In this document: in pieces, positions 12,140 to 22,139 of the stretch
Position numbering within the stretch: the stretch's first letter is position 1
Layout of the letters: each line of letters starts with the position of its first letter
From: Lepas anatifera
Taxonomy: Eukaryota > Arthropoda > Thecostraca > Lepadidae
Length of the DNA: 64,000 nucleotides
NCBI GenBank assembly: GCA_034440635.1
Contig: JAOTON010000385.1
Location: 3,835,001 to 3,899,000 of the forward strand
Direction: 5' to 3'
Notes under the pieces: generated by a model
The model's database searches: none
What the model was told of the DNA's origin: nothing
What the model saw: only the letters and a program-made list of their open reading frames with translations
Made by a program: the position numbers and the translations under genes

Positions 12140-13147
12140 CCCGCGCCCCACCGGGGTCCGGCGCCACCTTCGCCCCACCGGGGCCATCGATGGCCCCTTC
12201 TCTAACTCCGAAAATATGGGCATTAGCGCAAATCTACAAAGTGCAATAGAAAGCTCGCGTGAATTCAGTAAGAAATTACTTCGCATGTTTTAGTGCCCAG
12301 GTCAATGGTTTGACCTCCAGAGGTCAAATTAGGTCAAGATCGGCTATTTTCACTCAAATATGCAATGATTAAGCAAACTGGGCATAACTCTTATGTCATT
12401 AGAGCTATTGAGGCCTGGTAAAGTACATTTAATAGCAAACTGCCAGTACTTTTTCCGCTATGTGGAACGTAAAGACCTCCCGCCAGTGGTTTGACCTCCA
12501 GAGGTCACTTCGTGACCTAATATGACCTGAGGTCACGAAAGGTCAAAAAGTGACCTTGCTGTATATTAAATGAAAGCCAGTGACAAGACAAACATGATGG
12601 TATTTGTTTCACTGCTCTAGCTTAATTAGGTCAAAAGTTATTGTCAAAATACTGTTTTTGACCTCTGGTGACCTTGGATGACCTTGAAAAGTCAAGGGAA
12701 AATATGACCCCTGGGATCCGTGAAAGGGTGTCCAAAAACGTTGTTCTGGCAGTCTGAGTATTTGCAATAATTTTTGTGGCTTTTATATCATGAAACAACT
12801 TTTCCCATGCTTTTCCAATGGGAGAGGTCGCCTCGTGACCTGACCTCAGGCACGAAATCGAAAAATCCCGGATATACACCTTGTAGACCCTGGAGGGTTA
12901 TGAAGTGTAGGAAGTTTCAAATTGATCGACTTTGAAATGTAGCTCTTACAGAGCTCTAAAGTTGAAGTGAGGTGACCTTGGTTGACCTCGTCTGGTGACC
13001 TGACCTTGGGTGACCCGGGGTAAAAATTTCAGGAATGATGGGAAAATGATGCAGTGAGAGGTAGAGCCTCACCGCGGTGCTGCGCCTCGTCTTTTCTGCT
13101 ATCCCGGAAAACCTTAGGGGCCATCGATGCCCCCAGTGGGGCGAGGG
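12140..13147 (+). mobile_element. TGACCT-rich TTAA-target element, copy A (complete)
   Basis: TTAA (12,136-12,139) precedes CCCGCGCCCCACCGGGG. The right end, inverted, is CCCTCGCCCCACTGGGG, followed by TTAA at 13,148-13,151. The CCATCGATGG palindrome sits near both ends. A TTAA duplication with CCC termini is the known piggyBac signature, but the 1,008-bp body is non-coding, so this is a non-autonomous element. Roughly 20 TGACCT/AGGTCA hexamers fall in it. A sister copy of 989 bp lies at 57,201-58,189. Confidence 0.85.
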
Positions 13148-13330
13148 TTAAGACAAATTCCTTACCTCGGGGTACAAACTAGACCCCTTGGACGTCTGTA
13201 TTTCATGTATTTATCATTAATGTTTCATTAATCAAGATACATTCTTAACCTGTATTTGACAAAAATCTGTAGGTATGTTTTATATCTACGCAGATTTCAC
13301 AGCTCGGTCCGATAATTCTGTAGAAGAACA

Positions 13331-13550
13331 CATTGTCGGATCCAGGAACAAATTTTGGAGGAGGCCAAACCAACGTTTTGTGGGGGGGGTTTGGGCGACA
13401 ACATAAATTTTTTTGAGGGGGAAAATCGCGAAAAACAACATTTCTTAAGAAAAAAACGGCTAGAACTTGGTTCGTGGGGGCGAAAGATACTATTTCAGGC
13501 TTTGGAGGGGGCCACGGCCCCTTTGGCCCCCCTCATTGAATCCACCAGTG
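13331..13550. mobile_element. hAT-like MITE, 220 bp
   Basis: The left end is CATTGTCGGATCCAGG. The right end is CCACCAGTG, inverted CACTGGTGGATTC. The flanks GAAGAACA (13,323-13,330) and GAATAACA (13,551-13,558) match at 7 of 8 bases, the 8-bp target duplication expected of hAT elements. The interior is G-rich and non-coding. Confidence 0.75.
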
Positions 13551-13558
13551 GAATAACA

Positions 13559-14699
13559 TGCCCTCCACTGCCCCCGGCCTCGGTGTGGTCGCGATTGCCC
13601 GTGCAGCGGCCCATGGGTGTAAAATGGTAAGCTGAGTGGGCGGGCATCCGGCGGAGTTTTTCAGCTGATGCGTGGCGGTCACCACAAAGCGGAACGGGCC
13701 ATGGCAGGAGCCCGTCACTGTGGCCGCCATAACAATGAGAGGACGCCCTGCTGCTCTCGGGCCAGCTCTGGCAACGCAGGAAGTGGTGTCATGTGAGAAG
13801 GCACGAGCGGCCTGCTCGCTGGCCGCGAACAAAGGCGCGTCTACTGCACACACTTTAAAACATATAATTTTTACTTGAAACGAGGAGCTGGTGTGTGTGT
13901 GCAAGAACATATTCAGGTTTTCTGAAGCCCTAGTTGGTAAAATTACCGAAAGCAGTCCCGGTACAAAGTGAAAAATAAGTTTGGTTCTGAGAAGTACACC
14001 GGATCGACTTCTCCGCATCGGGGCTGAACAAAGAACATTGCGTAGCAAAGGGTCACTACTGATGAGCGTTACTGATTTAATGATTATAGGACCTACGTGG
14101 TACATAAGTGATTACAAGCTGTTTAACTTCGTCAACGGCTTCTGATGCATCGTGCAGAATATCTCAAAACCTATGCGTAAGAATTAATAGTAGGTACAGG
14201 CTAATTTTAATTACTTTACATTGTGAGAATTTTGTTCTGCAGTTCTGTAGAACGTTCAATCTGGTAAGAAAAACCTGAGCAGGACCCTTGACCTTATTAT
14301 CAAGTTATTGAAAGCCAGTGGTTTTGAGTGCGTAGTATTAAAGATCCCCGTCTACCGGAAATGATACCTATAATTTCCGTAGTGCCGAAGTCATAAACTC
14401 TTTCAGGAGGAAATTTTCAAAGACACGAACAAGTGGATCACAGTAGAATGAATATGGGAGTTTGCCCCAGACGCTATATAACGCCTACTCTGTGGATGGA
14501 TCCTTCTGAATTAGCCGCTATCATTTCGTTGTTATTCCTGATATCATATAAATGAGCAAAGTACTGAGGCAATAGGTAACCGAGATATTTATTGCTTTGA
14601 CTAACTCTGTTATTCGTTTTTTTACTTGATGTGCGTATACTCCTTCTTCACTTACTTCACAGTGATAGCGAGAAGTTTTTTATCCTAAAATATGTATGC
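13559..14699. other. Unassigned sequence
   Basis: A 190-codon frame on the minus strand (13,533-14,105) runs through this area but shows no motif I recognise and overlaps a MITE, so it is not called as a gene. Confidence 0.35.
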
Positions 14700-14743
14700 A
14701 TTTCTAATTCGTTCAAAACACATTATAAAGCTACCGCTTCCCT
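14700..14743 (-). mobile_element. TTAA-target MITE, one terminus
   Basis: GTTCAAAACACATTATAAAGCTACCGCTTCCCT is the decayed right-end signature of the family at 15,585-16,043. TTAA is changed to ATAA here. The other end was not found. Confidence 0.5.
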
Positions 14744-14817
14744 ATAAGAAGGCACAAATGGATAGTACGTAATGATGTATGTATAGTATAGTAATGTATA
14801 GTACTAATAATTTTTGG

Positions 14818-14988
14818 GGCTTATCCACGCACCAACTGCCAGGGTCATATGGCGTCGCCAACTCTTTCCCTGTTGGAAGGGTTTCTCGGGAGCCAGCTTG
14901 CTCCTTGTTCAGGGATGCCGCCGGGCCTTGAACCCGGGTCGGTTTCGTGGAAGCCAGCTGCGCTGACCACTCCACTACCACACCTAGC
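14818..14988 (-). mobile_element. tRNA-derived SINE, copy 2
   Basis: On the minus strand, GTGGTAGTGGAGTGGTCAGC (A-box region) is followed by GGGTTCAAGGCCC (B-box), then the tail through GAGTTGGCGACGCCATATG to GATAAGCCCCA. This is nearly identical to copy 1. Its 3' side faces the TTAA-target terminus at 14,743. Confidence 0.8.
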
Positions 14989-14989
14989 A

Positions 14990-15580
14990 CATAAAGCTTA
15001 CTTACTTAAGGGCTTTTTATAAGGTGTTCTGTGCAAGGCACCTTTGCCCGCCCCTAAAGTAGCACATAATGCAATGAATATAGGCATATATATTTCCTCT
15101 ACGCTGTGGCAAAAAACACATGACATCTGTAGGGACCATAGCTTTTGTCGTTAACGGGCTGCTTATTACAAAGAAAAATGTTTCCTCGGATCCGGAAAAA
15201 CGCTTAGGCTCAGTCCTCCAGCTCGGCTATTTTCTTTGGCTCTCATCCGCAAGGGGAGCGCGGCTCGCGGCATAGGGACACTTCCTGCTTTTACGGATCC
15301 TCCTGTATATATTTTTACACCTGATGACGTCAGATGTGGCGTCACCGCGTCCGTCAGGTGACGAAGGGGAATGCTTGTGATGTCTGGCAGTTCTGCGGTT
15401 ACCTTGTTCCGTCCAAAAGTAGCACCTTTGCGGTTTTTCGGTGACACCCTCGGAACAGTTCGAAAGAGATAAACATGCCGCATCGCGGTGATGTTCAATT
15501 CCAGTTTTAGTTGGTTTGCTGGTTTCTTAACGACTATCACTAATAATTTTTCTGAAGGAGGCCTTATTCCTGGCTTCTGC
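14990..15580. other. Unassigned sequence with one CRE-like site
   Basis: A perfect TGACGTCA lies at 15,325-15,332. A 124-codon frame on the minus strand (15,166-15,540) has no recognisable motif. Nothing else noted. Confidence 0.35.
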
Positions 15581-15584
15581 TTAA

Positions 15585-16043
15585 AGGGAATGTGGCACCT
15601 TGGTCAAATCCTGGAATTCAGTAAAATTATGGGAACTTTTATGTTTTGTGAGCCGAAAATCATGGAGGCGTCCATGATTTCTCTGAAAAAATGTACAATA
15701 CGCTCAATATTTTGACTTTTAAAATGCTCCTCTAGGGAAAGAAATATATCTGCCTGCGGATGATGTCATGATCTGGCAACCACTACCATATTCAATACGC
15801 TGTAAGGGCTTCGATTGGCTGATACTCACCGTGGCGTCAGCATATGTCGTCACACAAACAGCCATGACAACTGTGGCCTGCTGCTAAGGGTACATGAGGG
15901 GTACATTTTAGGTAGGTTTTAGTTTTTTCCTACGGAAATCTCGAGTTCCAAGACAAATGATATATTGAGTACCGGGTCTTCCGACTTGCTTTACAACTTG
16001 GCTATCTCAGTTAAAATCACGTTATGAAGTTGCCACATTCCCT
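15585..16043. mobile_element. TTAA-target MITE, clean 459-bp copy
   Basis: TTAA (15,581-15,584) precedes AGGGAATGTGGCACCTTGG. The right end GTTGCCACATTCCCT is followed by TTAA (16,044-16,047). The right subterminal GGCTATCTCAGTTAAAATCA is conserved in at least five other copies in the window. Non-coding. This is the reference copy for the family here. Confidence 0.88.
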
Positions 16044-16047
16044 TTAA

Positions 16048-16853
16048 AGCAGGTAGCAAGGGAAAGGTTTTTAAAAGTGAAAACTCCCCAACGCTAAAAG
16101 AAAATATCACAAATATTTATGCGTCAAAATATGTCCCTGTTCAAAACCCCATCTTGACTTACCACCTGCGTTCAACGATTCACTGCACACAGAGGTCTGG
16201 GTGAATGTTGAATGTCCACAACTATACTGGGCTTGGCAGGATAGCGAGCATTTCTCAGCCTGACATCGGACACATTTTTGAGTCGTTACATGGGCTAACC
16301 AAAAAGTAAAAATGCGTCATATCATTTCTGATATTAAACATAAGTTAAGAAACTTTTCTAAATTGTTGTTTTTGCGCAGTCGATCTGTTTTTATCCTGCC
16401 CTCAGTATTATATCAGTTGCGTAGGCTTAGTACGACGTCTAGCATTAAACATTCATGAAATGTTCGAACCGTTCACAGCCCATAGCGGATTTTATCCGGT
16501 TTCAGATTCCGCGATCTGGGAAACTTTGCTTCCTGGTCTTCAGAGTGGAAAATTACTAATTTTCATCCACGCCAGTGCCAAATTCAAGAATTAATCCCTC
16601 CAATGCAATGTTTTGGCTGATTTATTTGCTGACGCCGTTGTGCCCGGCATGTCCCTAACTCTAAAATGGATGTGAGACATTTTGTCGGCTGTTATGCCGT
16701 TATCGGGCGGTCGTGAGCGCTGGATCTTGGTCGGGAGCTGGGTTACATCACTGCAGCCTGATTGCCTGTCCCGATCCAATTACACCAGCGGCGGTGTAGT
16801 ACGCGACATGCACGCACTGCAATGAAGACCACCGGACATGTCAGGATGCTAGC
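16048..16853. other. Unassigned sequence
   Basis: No recognised gene or repeat. Confidence 0.35.
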
Positions 16854-16857
16854 TTAA

Positions 16858-16920
16858 AGGGAATGTGGTACCTTTATAACGTGATTTTAACTGAGATAGC
16901 CAAGTTGTAAAGCCATATGA
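16858..16920 (+). mobile_element. TTAA-target MITE, one terminus
   Basis: TTAA (16,854-16,857) precedes AGGGAATGTGGTACC and then the inverted form of the conserved subterminal block (ACTGAGATAGCCAAGTTGTA). The partner end was not found, so the element extends right by an unknown length. Confidence 0.6.
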
Positions 16921-18549
16921 CCTTAGCTGTCGACGCGCCGGAAAATGATGAGGATAGTAAGCATGCCTCTTCAGAGAGAATTTGATCGGTGATAACACAA
17001 CATTCATACCCAGCATCCTTTGCAAGATATTGGCAGAGCGAGCCAAAATATTACTTAGTACCATGCGCTGGTCTCTGTGCTACATATTCACAAAGTCCGA
17101 ATATTACAATTTCAACCTATTTCCAGAGCATTGATCTTAAGGTATCAGCTCCAAATACATCTGTCTCGCACCATGCGACGATTTCCAAAGTGCACGGACC
17201 TAATGGAAAGCCAGGTGAGACCAGCCAGTGTCAGTCAGCTTTGGTTACCTTTGGTTGGTTTCCCACGTCAATCGGCGGACGGGCTGCGATGGTGGGAATC
17301 CCGTTCTTCCACGACAGGTACAAACAGAGCCGCCCACGTCCCGAGAGCGGTGCACACGTTACACTTCCCGAGCAGACAGGCAAACATTCCGGAAGGGTCC
17401 GAGACTCGGCCGCGATTCAGCGGCATCGGGTGCGCAGATGTGCCGAGGCACTGTCCTCTGTTGGTGGCAGTCGGCTCTGTTGTCTGTTGCCGCCGTGGCA
17501 CCTACGGCAGCGGTACCACTATAGAGCTAGGTTAAAGGGAATGGATGGACCAATTTGTCGAAGTTCCAAAAAAGCGTGATTAAGAAACAAAATTGATCTA
17601 AAAATCAAGAAACCACATTTTTTCTTCACTTTGATACGCTAGAAACAGAAATATATCTTCTTTTCTACTAATTAATGACGTCATCAAAATAGTAGTTTTA
17701 GTAGTCAGTAAAATTCCGAACCTTGATTCGGTTCGATCGTAGACTCGCTATGAAACGGAATTGAAGGTCAACCGATTACTGCGCATATATGACATTCCTT
17801 CGACGCCATTTTGTCTCTGCTGTTTTGTGTACCTATTTCGAAGTGTTCGTAGTATTATCAAGGTAAATATTGAGAAAAATATGGGTAATATTATTTGTAG
17901 GGCATTGGTTTACGTTGATGCTAACTGATATTACCGTGTTGTGTATGTTTAATCGGTAGCATCATTGGAAATTGCTTATTTCTTATGCATTTAAAGTTTC
18001 CAATTTAACAAAGTAGCAGATCGAAGGAAAAAAACTTTGGTCATGATCTTCACAATTTGACAATGAGGCTGGGGGACAAAGTAAGGGGCTGGCTGACAAG
18101 TTTCCATGAACAACTTTAATCAGGATCACATGATGTTTCCAGATGCATTTGCAATGCTGAATTTTTGGCACAGGGAAGTGTCAATCTAATTCTCGTCAAT
18201 CCACATCCAACAAAATTGGGCAGGAGTTCATGCAGTGATGGAAAAGATTTTCCTTACAGTGCAGAGCTGAAGGAGAGTAAATTGCAGGGGGGTAAATATT
18301 TCTCTGCTATTAAATAAAATAGTATCAAATTTTAGACAATACTATTAATAAAACTATTCTTCATGAGAATTTGACTGCATGCACATTGCTTTATGTGACT
18401 GCTATTCTGATTTGCTCTGACTTCTGTTGTGCTGATTATATTGCCTTATTGTATGATTTTGTCTTGCTTCCTCTTCTTTATTTGCCTCTTGTTCCTTGTT
18501 TTTGCTGTCATCCTTTTGTAGTTAAAAGAAATGAATTGATAATGATAAA
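16921..18549. other. Unassigned sequence, possible second TTAA-type end
   Basis: At 17,532 TTAA is followed by AGGGAATGGATGG, a different terminus of the same general kind with no partner found. A CRE-like TGACGTCA lies at 17,676-17,683. Open frames of 150-196 codons at 16,989-17,579 overlap in several frames and show no known motif. Confidence 0.3.
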
Positions 18550-18550
18550 A

Positions 18551-18706
18551 AATTGTGAATTTGATAAGTTCTCGGAAGGCCTGCTGAAGATAGGGTGCCA
18601 TAAACCGCAGAGTGTTTGGGAATGACCTAGGACCCTAAAAATTTAATAAAGCAGAGCCCCCTTTTTAGGGTCCTAGGTCATTCCCACAACACACATTGTG
18701 AATTTG
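18551..18706. mobile_element. Hairpin insertion flanked by a 13-bp direct repeat
   Basis: ATTGTGAATTTGA occurs at about 18,551 and again at about 18,694. Between them a perfect 25-bp inverted repeat (18,617-18,641 and 18,662-18,686; arm begins TGGGAATGACCTAGGACCC) encloses a 20-base loop containing AATAAA. The direct repeats look like a target duplication. The class is not recognised. Confidence 0.55.
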
Positions 18707-19336
18707 AGTGAAGAGAAGTGAAGGTTGTGAAAAAAACAACTATTGTGTGCCAGGAATGTAGAAGAAATTGAGATTGAAGACTTTTCCATTTGCTCGAGCT
18801 TTATCCATATCCAAGCTTAATCATCATGGAACCCGCAACTGCTGTATTCCAGCATTCGGCTCTTTTCAGGTTGGCTTAGTGTGCTTGGAAGCTAGGCCAC
18901 TGTTTCATTATTTATTATTTTTCACATGTTTCCATTTTCTCCAGATTTGCAGTTATAAGAAAAACAGCAGCAGCTGTGCTTTCATTTGGTGAGCTTTGCT
19001 AGTTGCTACTGAAGTTGTGAGTCATATAATTTTCTTACATGGTTCATTTGGTTATACCTCTTACCTGAAATACCCCATACATTATCCTAGCAAGTTTAGA
19101 TTTTTTCATAAAATAAAGCCATTTGTCTATAAAGCACCTGCTGCTTCCTGTAGTCACTAAAACTATAGCTCTCTTTACTAATATGCAGTACACATAGTGG
19201 ACCATCTCTCCCACCACAAGTTTTGGCAGAGCACCCCATTTAAAGATTTCCATAAAATAATGAAACATTTTTTGGTGGTGGCCCAAAGTTGCCCCCATGG
19301 ACCAAAGATGCTCAGTTTTACAGTACCTAGATTAAC

Positions 19337-19373
<37 letters not shown>

Positions 19374-19609
19374 TTGTAGTTCTATATTGGAGAAAGCAGC
19401 AGAAGGCTAAAGACAGAATTTGTAGTTTAGTTCTTGTAGGAAAGGTAAATGCCTCAATACTGACTACTTTCTTAAACGTGCATTGACCGGGCTCTGAGCC
19501 TCCTTAGCTTGACGGGGGCGGGTACCCCCCCCATAAGAATTCGAGAACCACGCTAGACAGCGAAAAACGATAATTGCGTTGTGGTAGGCCATGTATCACG
19601 AGCATTGAC
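18707..19609. other. Unassigned sequence with GA microsatellite
   Basis: A GA tract occupies 19,339-19,371. Otherwise no recognised gene or repeat. Confidence 0.4.
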
Positions 19610-20130
19610 GGAGGAAGGCGGGTACCTGCCCAACCTCGGGTTTTTGGAGACTGAACAAAAACGGTGGCGCATGAGCCACCGTACTTGACATAACTTTACT
19701 CTGATAATTTCAACAGCTTTTGAAAACATTTTAAGATTGGGTCATCTCAGGTCAGGTCACCAGTGCAGGTCAAGTGGCCTCACCTCAAAAAACGTTTATG
19801 ATAGCATAACTCAGAACAGGCTGAACCTATCCAATTGAAACTCGTACCACATAATGGCCCCACCGAGTTTTGCAAAATTTTCTCCGGTATTTCTTATCTC
19901 GATGACGTAATGTCAAGTACAAGTCATCACCTCTCAATTGGAAATACGTGGGAGAAATTGTTTTAATTGAATAACTTAGTAATGTATGGCGGTAGAACAT
20001 TTATTTGAACGGTATTAGGTCTGCCTCATCCTGGCAGCTCTAATTGATATGCATTTTGACCTAATTTGACGTTGAGCTGACCTCAAGTCAGGTCAAATAT
20101 TAGTTTTACCTTATTTGACCCACCTACCTT
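19610..20130 (-). mobile_element. TGACCT-rich element, reverse fragment
   Basis: Blocks such as CATCTCAGGTCAGGTCACCAGTGCAGGTCAAG are the reverse complement of the fragment near 28,330-28,370. Ends are not defined; both termini appear lost. Confidence 0.55.
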
Positions 20131-20342
20131 TCGGGGTCTGTCTTATTTTGGGAATGATTATTACATATTTTTAACGAAAACATGCAAGATGGTTCCAGTA
20201 TTTTGTGAAGGCGTTATTAAATACAATTTTCAGGGGGTTTGAAAACTTATCAAAATATTAGCACTGACTTCACTGTTAAGCGAGCAGAGCCTTGTCTTTT
20301 CACCTTGATGGATTGTGTGTAGTGGATAGAGAGGATAGGGAA

Positions 20343-20505
20343 CAGTAGCGGATTGAGGACTTCATTGGGTGGTGGGGGGTTAGGGTTCTCGAGCCTCCCC
20401 GCCATTGCCTCGGAACAGCCCTGAGTAATGCATTTACTATAGGCACACTGACATTTCGGTGGGGGGGGGGCTTGAGCCTTCCTAGCGCCCCTTTGTCCAC
20501 TGCTG
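20343..20505. mobile_element. hAT-like MITE remnant
   Basis: The left end CAGTAGCGGATTGAGG and the inverted right end CAGCAGTGGACAAAGG resemble the family terminus CAGTGGCGGATC. The flanks ATAGGGAA and ATTGAAAG agree at only 4 of 8, so no duplication is claimed. Confidence 0.45.
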
Positions 20506-21865
20506 ATTGAAAGCCAATCACCAGCTGGCAAAATGAGTTGGAAATTATCGCGGCCGCCGCGCTGGTTTGTTGTGACAAGATGGTGCAGTGTGAAACGTCC
20601 GGAGCAGTATAAAATTGTTGAATGCATTGAAAGTTCTAGACCTTCTGTCTAAAACGCAACTAGCGCTATTGCGGCTTAGTTCTAGTCAAGTGAAACTACC
20701 ATGAGTAAACATCCCGGGGGTTAGGAGGAGGGGTCAAGACCCGCCTGGATTTTTGGTCTCCCACAGACTTTGCCTAGGGCTTGGATTGCAGTGCCAGCGT
20801 TAAGCCATCCAGAACCCCTCCTGGATCGAGAAGAAATCTCCATCCTTGGAGACATAAATACATCGAAAGCATAGTTGTTAGCAATGCCACAGATCAAATA
20901 TTTTGCAGGAAAAGAAGCAAAATAAGTTGTTTTAAGTGCGCAAGATAGCGTAGCGGATCAGGTGCATATCATGATTATGCCATGACAAAATATATAAGTC
21001 TTGAGGATGAGAAAGATGATGAGCTGACCGGCGTTACAATCAGAGGTGCAGAAAGTATACTGGCTGTCACAAACTCAATGCGACGTATGCCTTCTCTGTC
21101 ACACAAAGCTGGAAATGATAATTTTATACTTGAATACTATTTACAATATGCTGAATGTCATCTACCTGTCTCTTACTTTTTGCAACGGACAAGGTTCAAG
21201 CACCAAGCCATTACCGCATGAAAGTAGTAAACTGTGTTTTCATTTTTAGATCATGTTAATGTTTTGGAAGGAAAATTTCCAATTATTGATCATTGTTTTC
21301 AGTATTGGGATCATAACTATTATTGGCAACTCTGACTACAATTTCCCCCAATGACATGCATTTCTCTTTTTGAAGAAGTTTCCATTTTTGGAAGGAGTGT
21401 TTCCAATTATGGTACATTTCCCCATGATTAAATGTGGCAATTATCATGAAAATTATAATTGGGAACTAATCTATAAATGGGAGCGTACACCTACACACAA
21501 TTGGGAACCCTGATCACAGCTTCCCCCCCCCACCCCCCACTGAACTTCCATCTCACATACCAACAAAAGGGACAAAAATGTCAATGTCAACATAGGATTT
21601 CGATCTACCTAAAATGTGTTGGTAAAGTGGACCTTAGGTAGCATTTTTATAGCCAGATCAAATGCTTAAAATTTCCCCCCAACACCTGATTATCACCTGC
21701 CTGGTCGTTCCTTCTTGCAGTAAAAACTCTGAGGCAACTACCCTGCATAGATGTAGAATTATGTCTATTGGCCTAATAGGTACAGAGGTATTGGAAGTCT
21801 CATACCAAAAAAAGATCCAGTGTATAAGTCAAAATCCTGCTTTAACTCCAGGCAGTTCAGGTCCT
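20506..21865. other. Unassigned sequence
   Basis: No recognised gene. C-rich tract around 21,520-21,540. Confidence 0.35.
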
Positions 21866-21902
21866 GTGTGTTGCTTACTACCACTGGTAGTAAGCAACAC
21901 AC
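21866..21902. repeat. Perfect 18-bp inverted repeat
   Basis: GTGTGTTGCTTACTACCA and its complement are separated by a single C. It stands 68 bp left of the outer hAT-like element and outside it. Confidence 0.85.
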
Positions 21903-22010
21903 CCCCAACCAGCGTTTTTCAAAGTCTCTTTCTTTCTGAGATTTTCTGTGATTTTCTGAGATGAGAAGGGCATAGGCGTAGGAACCGGGGGGCCAGGGGG
22001 CCACTGGCCC

Positions 22011-22044
22011 CCACTTTTCTGTGGGGGCCCCCACAGAAAAGTGG
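22011..22044. repeat. Perfect 34-bp subterminal palindrome
   Basis: CCACTTTTCTGTGGGGG is followed directly by its complement, 40 bp inside the left terminus of the outer element. A decayed equivalent lies at about 25,578-25,596. Confidence 0.9.
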
Positions 22045-22139
22045 TATTGATATGAAAATACCAGCAACTGTAACATAAAACAAGAAACCCAAACGGACCG
22101 TATAGCTTGCTCGGAAAACCTCTTATAAAGCTGGCCTGA

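Noticed and set aside
13533..14105. 190-codon minus-strand frame
   Set aside because: No recognisable domain, and it runs into the MITE ending at 13,550.
16989..17579. 196-codon plus-strand frame
   Set aside because: Overlapping frames of 152 and 98 codons share the span, and no known motif or codon pattern is visible.
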